Positions 52,432 through 61,155 of a DNA stretch of 64,000 bases are shown piece by piece. Source of the DNA: Rhizobium sp. PP-CC-3A-592 (GTDB lineage: Bacteria; Pseudomonadota; Alphaproteobacteria; Rhizobiales; Rhizobiaceae); contig NZ_QJSR01000001.1 of the NCBI RefSeq assembly GCF_003217095.1, forward strand, positions 613,716-677,715, written 5' to 3'. The notes beneath the pieces were generated by a model. The model searched no databases, was not told the DNA's origin, and saw only the letters and a program-made list of their open reading frames with translations. The position numbers and the translations under genes are program-made. How positions within the stretch are numbered: the stretch's first letter is position 1; the number at the start of each line of letters is the position of its first letter.

Positions 52432-53334
52432 GTGTATTCCGTCAAATCCATCCTGTCCGGCATAGCGCTGGCTGCCACGCTGCTGGCACCGGCCGTGGCC
52501 AGCGCTGCGGAGGGCTTTGCCACCGCCAATGTCAACATGCGCTCCGGCCCCAGCACCCGCTACCCCGCCGTCGTCGTCATTCCTGTCGGCGCGCCTGTCG
52601 AAATCCACGGCTGCCTTGCGGATGCCAACTGGTGCGACGTTTCCTTCTCGCGCGGTCGCGGCTGGGTCTCCGGCTCCTATGTCCAGGCGGAGTATCAGCG
52701 CAGCCGCGTCTATGTCGCGCCGCGCTACTATCGCCCGCTCGGCATTCCCACCGTCACCTTCGAACTCGGTAACTACTGGGATCGCAACTACCGGAACCGC
52801 GACTTCTATCGCGACCGCGAATACTGGCGCGGCGGCCCGGATCGCTTCGAGCGCGATCGCGATCGTCCCCGTTTCGACCGTGACCGGGATCGGGATCGCC
52901 CCCGCGTCGAGCGGGACCGCGACCGGGAGCGCTTCGAGCGTGATCGGGATCGTAACCGCTTCGACAATGACGGCCCGCGTTTCGACCGTGACCGCCCAGA
53001 CCGTGACCGCCCCGACTTCGAACGCGATCGCAACCGGGATCGGGATCGGGATCGGGATGGCAATCGTGACCGTCCCCGGTTCGACCGCGACAATGACGGC
53101 AACCGCGATCGCCCGCAGTTCGACCGGGATCGTCGGGACAATGATCGGCGGGACAATGACCGTCCCAACGGCGACCGTCGCGATAATGGTGACCGCCGGG
53201 ACAATGACCGCCGCAACGCCGATCGGCCCACCCTGGAACGCCCCGATCTGGACGGCACCAACGACAACCGTGGGAACCGCGACCGCGACCGCCGCCGCGC
53301 CTGCGAGATCGGCGAACCGGGCTGCACGCTGTAA
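52432..53334 (+). CDS. SH3-domain protein with Arg/Asp-rich tail
   Basis: A 300-residue exported protein from a GTG at 52432, preceded by GGAGGA. A signal peptide ends in A-S-A-A near 25, then a bacterial SH3 domain (about 28-90: N-V-N-M-R-S-G-P-S-T-R-Y-P, G-C-L-A-D-A-N-W-C-D-V and G-R-G-W-V-S-G) and a linker of Tyr/Arg/Asn repeats. From about 130 to 285 the sequence is a low-complexity D-R-D-R/R-N-D tract, nearly all Arg, Asp, Asn, Glu, Phe and Pro. SH3_3 domains usually bind cell wall. The tail is polyampholytic, probably disordered. Confidence 0.88.
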   Translation: MYSVKSILSGIALAATLLAPAVASAAEGFATANVNMRSGPSTRYPAVVVIPVGAPVEIHGCLADANWCDVSFSRGRGWVSGSYVQAEYQRSRVYVAPRYYRPLGIPTVTFELGNYWDRNYRNRDFYRDREYWRGGPDRFERDRDRPRFDRDRDRDRPRVERDRDRERFERDRDRNRFDNDGPRFDRDRPDRDRPDFERDRNRDRDRDRDGNRDRPRFDRDNDGNRDRPQFDRDRRDNDRRDNDRPNGDRRDNGDRRDNDRRNADRPTLERPDLDGTNDNRGNRDRDRRRACEIGEPGCTL

Positions 53335-53360
53335 GCAGCACGTCGTCACAACATGAGACA

Positions 53361-53390
53361 ACAGGCGGCGCCGGCGACGGCGCCGCCTGT
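53361..53390 (+). terminator. Terminator of the SH3-protein gene
   Basis: ACAGGCGGCGCC (53361-53372) / GGCGCCGCCTGT (53379-53390), a perfect 12-bp stem with a 6-base loop, 26 bp after the stop. The following T run is short (TTGCGTT). Confidence 0.75.
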
Positions 53391-53419
53391 TGCGTTCAAA
53401 GAGAGCACCTCCCTCTCCG

Positions 53420-53559
53420 CCGTCATCCTCGGCCTTGTGTCGAGCATCTGCTGTCGTCCCCGCAAACACCATGGTCCTTCAGATCGCGGGCCGTGCAGCG
53501 GATGCTCGGCACAAGACCGAGCATGACGACAGGGGGGTGGCGTCGCTCGACACCAGAAC
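53420..53559. repeat. Dispersed palindromic repeat, copy 1
   Basis: About 110-140 bp closely matching the segment at 55483-55620. The ends are inverted relative to each other (CGTCAT...CTCGG...GAGCAT and ATGCTCGG...GAGCATGACG), so the whole element can fold. RIME-like, same orientation as copy 2. Confidence 0.85.
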
Positions 53560-53905
53560 CTGGCATCGCGCAACCGGAAACGGTCTCACGGCGGCGGCAC
53601 CCGTCAAGCCTCCCCGGCGTGCAACCACGCCTTGCGGGACCCGCCCACACAGCACGCCATCGCCTGCCCCATTGCCGGACGCCCTTAAGCCGATGTTAAC
53701 CACGTCGGCATAATCTCCGTCTCATGGCGCGCTCGTTGCCATCGCCGGGACACCTGCATCATGGATTCCAGAGACGTCAACGCGTTGCGCGGAGACGTTC
53801 GGAAGACGCGTGAGCTGGAGCCGGCGGCACGAGGCCTGCGCCCGGAAGAGGGCAAGGGGTGCCTTGCCGAGGGATGCGTCGGTGTTTTGCGTATGAGGTG
53901 GACGT

Positions 53906-54976
53906 GTGGCGGACCGGTTTCGTGATTTGGAAAGACCTCAGAACGGCCGCGTGAAAGACGCGGTGCTGATGGCAACGGTGTCGAGTTTCGAAGGGCTTCG
54001 CCAGCCGCGGTCCTCGGATCTCAAGCAGTTCTGCGAGCTGTTCGAGCCGCTGTTTGCGGCCTCCAGCGATGAGGCGCGCCGGCAGGCGGCGGCAGCCCTT
54101 GCCAGAAGCCCCCATGTGCCCCCATCCGTCGCCCTGCAGATCGGCAGCGCGCCCATCGCCATCGCCGCCCTGTTTCTCACGCGCGCCATTTCGATCGAGG
54201 AGCGCGTCCTCCTCGACATCATCCGCCACCAGAGCCCCTCCCACGCCAATGCCATCGCCCGCCGCGACAATCTGAGCGTCCGGGTGGTCGATGCCCTTGT
54301 CGAGCGGCGCGACAGCACCTCCCGCCCGGCGGCCTCCGTGACGGAGCCTGCCAAGCCCGCAACCGCCCCCACCCCTGCCCCAGCGACGGCCTCGCTGGAG
54401 CGCGAGGAGCGTCTGCGCGCGGAGCTGAAAGCGCTTGCCCGCACCGCCGGCCAGCCGCTTGCCGCGCCTGCGACACCACCCCGCCGTCCCCTTCTGGCGC
54501 TCGACCCCACGCATGAAGCGCTGCTCGTGCGCTTTTCCCGCTCGGGCGAGGTCAATCTTTTCGCCGCGACCCTGTCGCATGCGCTCGACTGCTCGGCCGT
54601 CTTTGGGGAACGCCTCGTTCTCGACGTGTCCGGCTGGCAGCTCGCCGTCACCCTGTCGGCGCTGGGCACCCCCCGCGCGGAAATGGTGCGCATGCTCACC
54701 ACGCTCTACCCCTATCTCGGGGAAAGAAGCGGCGCGGGAACACGCTGCGATGCGCTGCTCGACGGTATCGATCCGGTCGATGCGAAAACCCGCGTGGAAG
54801 GCTGGATTGCCGCTGACGATGCGCGCCGTAATGGGACTCAGCGCCATGCGCCGATGCTCGGCCCGGAGCGCGCGGAAGACCCGCGCCAGCCGGCCGCCTA
54901 TCCCGCCCCCGCCAACCAGACGCAGCAGGTCGCCTCCACCTTCTACCGCCGCAACCTGACGCGCAGCGCGCGCTGA
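53906..54976 (+). CDS. DUF2336 protein
   Basis: A 356-residue protein from a GTG. Helical DUF2336 domain in the N half (about 20-150: D-L-K-Q-F-C-E-L-F-E-P-L-F, A-A-A-A-L-A-R-S, I-S-I-E-E-R-V-L-L-D-I-I-R-H), then a Pro/Ala-rich linker (about 135-155) and a second helical region. Function unknown; members are common in rhizobia. Flanked by two direct copies of a dispersed repeat. Confidence 0.82.
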   Translation: MADRFRDLERPQNGRVKDAVLMATVSSFEGLRQPRSSDLKQFCELFEPLFAASSDEARRQAAAALARSPHVPPSVALQIGSAPIAIAALFLTRAISIEERVLLDIIRHQSPSHANAIARRDNLSVRVVDALVERRDSTSRPAASVTEPAKPATAPTPAPATASLEREERLRAELKALARTAGQPLAAPATPPRRPLLALDPTHEALLVRFSRSGEVNLFAATLSHALDCSAVFGERLVLDVSGWQLAVTLSALGTPRAEMVRMLTTLYPYLGERSGAGTRCDALLDGIDPVDAKTRVEGWIAADDARRNGTQRHAPMLGPERAEDPRQPAAYPAPANQTQQVASTFYRRNLTRSAR

Positions 54977-54983
54977 TCGGCGT

Positions 54984-55331
54984 TCAACCGTCCGGCCTGA
55001 TGGTTTCGAAGAGATCGGAAACGTCCTGCGTTTCCAGTTCGACGACCCAGCAATCCGGATCGAACCGGATTTCGCGGGCGAGCGCCGCGTCGATGGCATC
55101 TGCATCGGACGACGAGAGGCGGCACTCGAACAGCCGCCCGCCCTCTTCCTCGGCCGTCATCAGGCTCTGCGGCGCCGGCCCGAACAACCTCTCCTGCCCG
55201 TCCCGCGTCCGCTGGCGGATGAAGATCGCACCGGCCGCCTCGGATCCCTTGCGCAGCACGGCCGCAGTGTCCCCGCGCGAAAAGACGCGACGGGTGATGG
55301 CGGAAACGAAGATATCGGAACGAAGGCGCAT
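54984..55331 (-). CDS. DUF1491 family protein
   Basis: A 115-residue protein of the DUF1491 family: M-R-L-R-S-D-I-F-V-S-A-I-T-R-R start, A-I-F-I-R-Q-R and F-G-P-A-P-Q motifs, and D-C-W-V-V-E-L-E near the end, all diagnostic. Function unknown. Converges with DUF2336; the stops are 7 bp apart. Confidence 0.9.
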   Translation of the reverse strand: MRLRSDIFVSAITRRVFSRGDTAAVLRKGSEAAGAIFIRQRTRDGQERLFGPAPQSLMTAEEEGGRLFECRLSSSDADAIDAALAREIRFDPDCWVVELETQDVSDLFETIRPDG

Positions 55332-55656
55332 GGCCCTGCATAGCGCGGACGAAGGACCGCGTCTATCGATGCCGGCTCAGGTGGTTAGGTGCGGAATTCT
55401 CCACCGGTTCGCGAAGCGTTTCGCACGTTGATTCCGAAAACACGGAGAATCCGCTGGAGCAACTGCGTTTTCCACGCTCTCCTCCGTCATGCTCGGGCTT
55501 GTCCCGAGCATCTGCTGTCGTCCCCGCAAACACCAAGGTCCTTCAGATCGCGGGCCGTGCAGCAGATGCTCGGCACAAGACCGAGCATGACGGCAGGGGG
55601 TGGTGTCGCTCGACACTAGAACAATGCCATTCGGAGGCAATCAGCCGGACACCACC
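55332..55656. other. Gene-free spacer holding repeat copy 2
   Basis: 325 bases between the DUF1491 start and the stop of the peptidoglycan-binding gene. The dispersed repeat at 55483-55620 fills much of it. No gene is supported. Confidence 0.6.
55483..55620. repeat. Dispersed palindromic repeat, copy 2
   Basis: Second copy of the 53420 element, same orientation, with a few substitutions. Both copies flank the DUF2336-DUF1491 segment, about 2 kb apart. Confidence 0.85.
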
Positions 55657-56775
55657 TCAGATCGCGCCGATTTCCTTCATTTTCTTCAGCACCGCCGCAC
55701 TCGGCTCGCCGGTTTCCGGCAGGCGATAGTGTTTTTCGAAATGGCGGATGGCCATGCGGGTCTGGTCGCCCACCACGCCATCGACCGACACGTCGGCGTA
55801 AGCGAGGTTCGACAACCCCCGCTGGATCGACATGACCATGCCGGCGCCGCTCGTCCCTGACGAGCTTGACTCGGCAGAGGCCGTTTCGGTCGCCTTGGCG
55901 TGAACGGGCTTCGGCTTCACCTGCGCACCACCCTCGGCTGCGCGGATCGCAGCGGCGATCGGGTCGATCTCGGTTGGCGTCTTCGGGGCCGGCGGGATCG
56001 CCGTCGGGCGCGGGGCCGGCGTTATCGTGGCGATGCCGGGGGAGGCCCCCGTGCCGCCCTGGAGAGCGGCGAGAAGACCCTGGCTGACCATGCCGGTTTG
56101 CGGAAGGCCGCTGGCCTGCTCGAAGCGGCGGATGGCCGCCGTGGTCTTCGGCCCCAGGCGCCCGTCTGCCTCTCCGTCATAAAAGCCGTGCCGCGCGAGT
56201 TCGGCCTGCACTGTGCGCACGAGGCTCGTCGGGTCGAGGTCCGCGGTCGTGTCCTGCCGGGGTGTCGGCTCGCCCGGCAGCGTCGCGAACGTGTCGGACC
56301 CGGGAACACTGGCGGTGCGCTCGCCGGTCGGCAGGGCTTCGGCCGGAACCTGTCCGGGCTCCGCCTCCCCGGCTTCGTCTTCCCTGCGGATGACGAAGGT
56401 CGTGACCTTGCTCGGGTCCGGCACGTCCTGCGGTTCGCTCAATGACACGCGCGCCGGGTCGGGATGGGTGAAGGGCAGCCGGGTGCGCATCAGCGGCGAC
56501 GGGTGGTGGCCCGGCTGATACCAGAGCGCATTGGCGGCGACGAAGCCGAACACGACGGCAAACGCCGCGGTCCCGCCGAAGATGGCGGGATTGCGCAGCG
56601 CCAGACGCAACATGCCGGATGCAGCACGCAGAACGATGTTTGGTCGGGACGTTCCCTTGCGCTTCAGCGCGGTCGCGCCCCTGGCGGCGCCCGTCTTCCC
56701 CTTTGCCGTGGTGGCGGGGGCCGTGGTTGCGGGGACTTTGCGTCGGTCAGGCTGTTTTCGCGTAGGCTTCGCCAT
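55657..56775 (-). CDS. Peptidoglycan-binding protein, two PG_binding_1 domains
   Basis: A 372-residue membrane-anchored protein from the ATG at 56775, which follows a perfect AGGAGGT. A basic N terminus, a transmembrane helix at about 62-85, Pro/Glu-rich stretches, and two PG_binding_1-type domains (about 175-235: V-Q-A-E-L-A-R-H-G-F-Y-D-G-E-A-D-G-R-L-G; and 305-370: I-Q-R-G-L-S-N-L-A-Y-A-D-V-S-V-D-G-V-V-G). It binds cell wall; no catalytic domain is seen. It overlaps the kinase C terminus by 29 bases, so the two are co-transcribed. Confidence 0.88.
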   Translation of the reverse strand: MAKPTRKQPDRRKVPATTAPATTAKGKTGAARGATALKRKGTSRPNIVLRAASGMLRLALRNPAIFGGTAAFAVVFGFVAANALWYQPGHHPSPLMRTRLPFTHPDPARVSLSEPQDVPDPSKVTTFVIRREDEAGEAEPGQVPAEALPTGERTASVPGSDTFATLPGEPTPRQDTTADLDPTSLVRTVQAELARHGFYDGEADGRLGPKTTAAIRRFEQASGLPQTGMVSQGLLAALQGGTGASPGIATITPAPRPTAIPPAPKTPTEIDPIAAAIRAAEGGAQVKPKPVHAKATETASAESSSSGTSGAGMVMSIQRGLSNLAYADVSVDGVVGDQTRMAIRHFEKHYRLPETGEPSAAVLKKMKEIGAI

Positions 56776-58312
56776 CTGCCGCACCTCCTTTCTCAACCCC
56801 TGGTATCTGGATGCCGGGGTTCAGGGACGTGGAGCCGGCCTGGGTCTTCAGGCGCGGCGGAAATTCTGCAATGCTGTCGGCGTCGGCAAGGTGATCGGCG
56901 CTGCTGATGCCGGAGCCGTCGAGCGGCAGGCTGATCCGGATCGCCGTGCCTTCGCGCGGGCGGCTGGAGATCTCGAAGCGGCCGCCATGCAGCGCCACCA
57001 GTCCCTTGACGAGCGCGAGGCCGAGGCCAGTGCCCTCGTATTTGCGGGTATATTCGTTTTCGACCTGCATGAAGGCCTGCCCGAGAAAAGCGAGCTTGTC
57101 CGCGGGAATGCCGATGCCGGTATCGCTGACGGTCAGCCGCAGGTCCTCATCCACGATCTCCGCGTCGATGGTGACGATGCCGCCGGCGTCGGTGAACTTG
57201 ATGGCGTTGCCGACGAGGTTGATGAGGATCTGCTGCACGGCGCGACGGTCGGCATGGACTTCGCCCACGCCGCGCATGACGCGGCTCGCCAGCTTGACAC
57301 CCTTGGCCTCGGCCTGCAGGCCCAGCATCGCCTCGCAGGCGGACACGGCGTCCGTCACGACGAAGGGCTCGGCGATCAGCTCGTAGCGCCCGGCCTCGAT
57401 CTTGCTCATGTCCAGCATCGTGTTGACGACGGAGAGGAGATGGGCGCCGGACTGGTTGATCAAGGCGACATATTCGCGCTGGCGGTCGTTCTCCAGCCGG
57501 CCGAAATATTCGCCGGAGAGAATATCGGAAAAGCCGAGAATGGCGTTGAGCGGCGTGCGCAGCTCATGGCTGACGGCCGCGAGGAACCGGGTCTTCGCCT
57601 CGTTGGCGCTCTCCGCGGCTTGCGCCTTCGCGGCGGCATCGGTCTTAAGGGCGACTTCGGCCGAGATATCGCGCGACTGGACGAGAATGCCCGACAGCAT
57701 GCCGTCTTCGACGATGGCCGCGAGTTCGCAACGCATATGCAGGAGCTGGGCGCCGCCTTCCGTCATGGAGCCGCGTTCCAGCCGCAGCTCGACGGTCTCG
57801 CTGTCGGCGCCGAGCCGGATCGTGTCGATGGCGCGCAGGAAGGCGATGCGGTCGGAGACGTGGATCTGCTCGATGAAACCGCGACCGGTCGGGTCGCGCA
57901 TCCAGGTAAGGAAGCCGGACGCATCGCGGCCGTGCACGGATGTCACGGAGCCGCGCAGGTCGTGCAGCGTCACGAGGCCGGAAAAGAGATCATAGGCGAG
58001 CGCTGCCGGAGCGACGGGCGCTGCGAGGGCCATGACCGGGCTCGTATTGCGGCCAGCGAGGCCGACGGCGGCGAGACCGCCGACCAGCGTCAGCGCGCCG
58101 ACGAGGCCGGCACCGACCGGCAGGGCCAGCGACAGCGGCAACACGGCGGCAAGGGCCAGCGGGGCGATCGGGAAGGCGATGAGGGCGGAGGCTGCAACGG
58201 TGCGGATGGCGGAAAGCTCGCGCTCCGTCGGTGCCGGGCGGGGCAACCAGAGCCTGGCGGCATCGTCCACGCGGGACGCAAACCTTCCAGCGATGTTCCG
58301 CACAATTGTCAC
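56747..58312 (-). CDS. divJ: DivJ-like PAS sensor histidine kinase
   Basis: A membrane kinase of about 521 residues from a GTG at 58312 with AGGGTC upstream (a GTG at 58438 would give 563). Several hydrophobic helices lie in the first 120 residues, then a PAS-like region (about 130-230), the H-box S-H-E-L-R-T-P-L-N-A-I-L-G-F with His near 248, and N/G1/G2 boxes (N-L-V-G-N-A-I-K-F; D-T-G-I-G-I; G-T-G-L-G-L). The multi-helix N terminus with a DivJ/PleC-type H-box suggests DivJ, the DivK kinase. The symbol is provisional. Confidence 0.6.
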   Translation of the reverse strand: MTIVRNIAGRFASRVDDAARLWLPRPAPTERELSAIRTVAASALIAFPIAPLALAAVLPLSLALPVGAGLVGALTLVGGLAAVGLAGRNTSPVMALAAPVAPAALAYDLFSGLVTLHDLRGSVTSVHGRDASGFLTWMRDPTGRGFIEQIHVSDRIAFLRAIDTIRLGADSETVELRLERGSMTEGGAQLLHMRCELAAIVEDGMLSGILVQSRDISAEVALKTDAAAKAQAAESANEAKTRFLAAVSHELRTPLNAILGFSDILSGEYFGRLENDRQREYVALINQSGAHLLSVVNTMLDMSKIEAGRYELIAEPFVVTDAVSACEAMLGLQAEAKGVKLASRVMRGVGEVHADRRAVQQILINLVGNAIKFTDAGGIVTIDAEIVDEDLRLTVSDTGIGIPADKLAFLGQAFMQVENEYTRKYEGTGLGLALVKGLVALHGGRFEISSRPREGTAIRISLPLDGSGISSADHLADADSIAEFPPRLKTQAGSTSLNPGIQIPGVEKGGAADGEAYAKTA

Positions 58313-58902
58313 GCCCGACCCTGCATTTTTCGTTGCCCGGAACGTCCTGCCCCGGTTGTTTATAAAGTGCCGCGCGGTCGTTTCCGGCCCGTCGAAAAGG
58401 GCGGAACGATCGTCATCGGACAAGGGCGAATGTCTCACCGGCGGCTTAATGAAACTCTAAGTGAACACCCCCGATGTGTTGCAAAACGGCTTCACCAGCC
58501 TTCCTGAGCCAGATTCGGACGCCCTTCGTTTGTTGTGGTTAACGTGGCGTAACCGTTGAAATCATGGTATTTTTCGAGTTAATTTAACCACTGTGGCATC
58601 TAGCTCCACTGCCGGAAGCCGCATTTGCAGGGGGCTTCGGTCCGGCCGCCGCCTTGACCCTTAACGCGATTGCCTCAAATGCCCTTCAAATGCGGATCAA
58701 ATGCAGATCGATCGAATTTTACGAAAAGACGCCTCAAATACAGGTCTCGTTTTCAAGGCCGTGTTGGAAGAGGTGCCCTAGTTTGACCTTCGACCGAGCT
58801 GCTTCCCATCATCGGTAACCGGCACAGACCGGCCATATCGGTGAGGACACGGAACAGCAGGCGGTCGGGACAGTTGCGTGAACGTGAAGAACGGGGTCGA
58901 CC
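58313..58902. other. Divergent regulatory region, DivJ-like/DUF5330
   Basis: 590 bases between the starts of the DivJ-like gene and the DUF5330 gene. It contains a TATAAA on the minus strand near 58361, CtrA-like sites, GTTAATTTAAC (11-base palindrome, 58578-58588), and several repeats of TCAAATGC at 58674-58705. No gene seen. Confidence 0.5.
58539..58553. promoter_or_regulatory. Candidate CtrA-like site near DivJ-like gene
   Basis: TTAA-N7-TAAC at 58539-58553 resembles the CtrA consensus TTAA-N7-TTAA, and GGTTAACGT-N4-T matches the site upstream of the PleC-like gene. A second TTAA-rich palindrome is 25 bp further on. Inference only. Confidence 0.3.
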
Positions 58903-59415
58903 ATGTGGTTTCTGATCAAGGCAGCATTCTGGTTTTCGCTGGTGCTCGTGCTCCTGCCGATCTTCGGCACGGAAGACGCAGCGCAGCCGGAGGCTGCGGC
59001 CGGTGCCAGAATGGATATCGGCCAGACGGTTTCTGCCGCGAGCGAGGCGATCGGCTATATCAGCGCCATCTGCCTTGAGAAGCCCGATGTCTGCACCAAG
59101 GGCGCCGAGACCTTCAATGCGCTCGGCCACCGCGCGAAAGATGGCGCCCGCATCGCCTATCAGCTGCTCGAAACCCAGTTCGGCGACGAGAAGACTGCCT
59201 CGGCAGGCGACGCCGTAACACCGGGTGATGCCGTGACCACGGGTACCGTGCCGGAGCAGGCCCTGCCTCCGGTCGCCCGGACGGATGCTGCACAGCCGGT
59301 CGCCGCTGCCGCCGAACCTGCGCTTTTAGAACCGGAGACAATCGAGGATCTCGGCTTCACGCACATTCCCGTGCCGGAAAAGCGCATCCCGCCGAAGCCG
59401 CATCGCGCGTCCTGA
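58903..59415 (+). CDS. DUF5330 protein
   Basis: A 170-residue protein of the DUF5330 family: M-W-F-L-I-K-A-A-F-W-F-S start with a signal/membrane helix (about 4-21), then A-S-E-A-I-G-Y-I-S-A-I-C-L-E-K-P-D-V-C-T-K-G, which contains two cysteines typical of this family, and a Pro/Ala-rich tail. Probably exported; function unknown. It precedes sufE by 95 bp in the same direction. Confidence 0.83.
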   Translation: MWFLIKAAFWFSLVLVLLPIFGTEDAAQPEAAAGARMDIGQTVSAASEAIGYISAICLEKPDVCTKGAETFNALGHRAKDGARIAYQLLETQFGDEKTASAGDAVTPGDAVTTGTVPEQALPPVARTDAAQPVAAAAEPALLEPETIEDLGFTHIPVPEKRIPPKPHRAS

Positions 59416-59510
59416 CCGGCCCGGCGCTTGCCGCCAAAACCCCTGCGAAAGCCTCGCCGACCCAGCCAATCCACCTTCTCAACGCGCGCCCGATCCCTTA
59501 TAGAGACGGC

Positions 59511-59954
59511 ATGACCGATGCCGCCGCCTTCACCCCGACGCCCCTTTCCGAAATCCTCGAGAACTGCGCCTATCTCGACGATTGGCAGGACCGGATGAGC
59601 TATGTGATCGAGCTCGGGCGCACCCTGCCGGACCTGCCGGAAGAGAAGCGCACGGCTGACAACAAGGTGCAGGGCTGTGCCAGTCAGGTCTGGCTGGTGA
59701 CCCACGCCGCAGAGGGCGCCGATCCCGTTCTGACCTTCGAGGGCGAATCCGACGCCCATATCGTGCGCGGCCTCGTTGCCATCGTGCTCTCGATTTTTTC
59801 GGGCAAAAAAGCCTCCGAGATCGCGGCGACCGATGCGCTGGACCTGTTCGGACAGATGGGCCTCATCGAGTTCCTGACGGCCCAGCGCGCCAACGGCCTG
59901 CGCTCCATGGTCAAACGCATCCAGGACCAGGCGGCGGTGCGGCTGAAAAGCTGA
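59511..59954 (+). CDS. sufE: SufE family sulfur acceptor
   Basis: A 147-residue SufE protein that receives sulfur from the SufS cysteine desulfurase for Fe-S cluster assembly. The acceptor Cys56 sits in N-K-V-Q-G-C-A-S-Q-V-W-L-V, the family signature. No suf operon genes are adjacent, as is common for stand-alone sufE in alphaproteobacteria. Confidence 0.94.
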   Translation: MTDAAAFTPTPLSEILENCAYLDDWQDRMSYVIELGRTLPDLPEEKRTADNKVQGCASQVWLVTHAAEGADPVLTFEGESDAHIVRGLVAIVLSIFSGKKASEIAATDALDLFGQMGLIEFLTAQRANGLRSMVKRIQDQAAVRLKS

Positions 59955-60060
59955 GACGGAAGAAGGTTGATGGATTCGGGCTTCGGGGGCGCGCGATAGC
60001 GAAAATCGCAAACGTCCCTTGCCGCCACAGTGCAATTTTGAAATGCAAGCCACCCTCCCC

Positions 60061-60173
60061 GTCATTCCGGGCTTGACCCGGAATCCAGCCATCTCACGTC
60101 CGTGAGATGAGACGAGCCTTTTGACCTGACGGACGTCAGGTCGCTGGATTCCGGCTCAGGGCCGGAATGACGG
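60061..60173. repeat. Palindromic repeat after sufE
   Basis: A 113-bp inverted element: GTCATTCCGG...GGAATCCAGC at the left matches GCTGGATTCC...CCGGAATGAC at the right, with a nested palindrome at the centre (TCACGTCCGTGA and GACGGACGTC). It is a RIME-like/REP-type element, different in sequence from the 53.4/55.5 kb pair and the 42.8/43.0 kb pair. Confidence 0.85.
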
Positions 60174-60240
60174 AGGATGGTTGGCATCCTGTCAGAGATT
60201 GGCGCGGTTTCAACTTCCATTCGCGCGGCGCCGCCGCCCA

Positions 60241-61155
60241 CTACCCGCCACGCTCTCGGCCTCCATCCATATCCGGGCGATAGCCCTCCGCGCCCCAGGC
60301 ATGGGTGCGGCGTGGCGGTGATGCCGGTGGGGGTGGTGCGTAGTGGCGGGCGAGTGCCATGAGAGCGGCGCGCAACAGAAGTTTTGCCGAGCGTGCCGGC
60401 CACTGGCGTTCGCGCTCCACCGTTTCCAGCCCCTTCTCGAAGCCGCAGACGTCGATGGCGACGCCGCAGAGTTCCGGGCCGATCGCCGCCATGGCGCGCG
60501 ACACGCGGGTTCTGGCCGTCATGGCGCTGTCGGCGATCTCAGGACCGCCGCCGCCTCCCTTCGTGCGGGTTGACAGCCGGGGTTCGTAGGACATGGTCAT
60601 GCGCGGCTGCAGTTGCGCGCGGGTGAAATCCCGGTGCAGCCGCTGCCCGGCCTCCAGCGCTTCGACTGGGAGAAACGGCTTGCCGGATTTCTCCTTCAGC
60701 CGGCTGATATGGGCGAGCGGCGATTCCGCGAGATTGACCTGTACCGTCTGCCGGCCGACTGCGGTTTCCACCGTGCTCGGCGCGATGTGCCGATGCTGGC
60801 CCGCAAACGCCGCCTCCGGATCGGACAGCGCGCGCTTGAGGAACGGCACGGCCGGCGAGAGCACGTGCCAGCGACCGGACGCCTCCGGCCCTCCGGCATC
60901 GATCCTGGCGACGAGGCCGAGGGAGACGGCCTCGCGCATCGCCGCTGGCGGCAGGGTGCGCTTGGCACCGTCCGCGCGTGTGACGATCACGTCGTCGCCC
61001 TCCTCCGTCACCGTGAAGGTGGCCACGACGGCGTCGTCGTCTGCTGTGTCCGGCCGGGCTTCGCCGGATCTCGCCCGCCGGCCGCCGACGAGATGACGGA
61101 CCAGCCGGACGAGGTCGGCGCGCGCGGCAGCCTCCGGAGGCCTCGTGTCACGCAT
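60241..61155 (-). CDS. DUF6456 domain protein
   Basis: A 304-residue protein. The C-terminal DUF6456-like part (about 135-280) contains S-P-L-A-H-I-S-R-L-K, the F-x-P-V-E-A-L-E-A-G-Q-R-L-H-R-D-F-T-R-A segment and V-C-G-F-E-K-G-L-E-T-V-E. The N-terminal part resembles a helix-turn-helix scaffold. The start at 61155 overlaps the preceding HTH gene by 8 bases, so both are one transcript. Role unknown, perhaps DNA-binding. Confidence 0.8.
   Translation of the reverse strand: MRDTRPPEAAARADLVRLVRHLVGGRRARSGEARPDTADDDAVVATFTVTEEGDDVIVTRADGAKRTLPPAAMREAVSLGLVARIDAGGPEASGRWHVLSPAVPFLKRALSDPEAAFAGQHRHIAPSTVETAVGRQTVQVNLAESPLAHISRLKEKSGKPFLPVEALEAGQRLHRDFTRAQLQPRMTMSYEPRLSTRTKGGGGGPEIADSAMTARTRVSRAMAAIGPELCGVAIDVCGFEKGLETVERERQWPARSAKLLLRAALMALARHYAPPPPASPPRRTHAWGAEGYRPDMDGGRERGG

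Larger units (their letters stand above)
53335..53905. other. Gene-free spacer before DUF2336 gene
   Basis: 571 bases with no supportable gene: a terminator at 53361-53390, the dispersed repeat 53420-53559, then GC-rich sequence with the DUF2336 upstream region. Confidence 0.6.
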
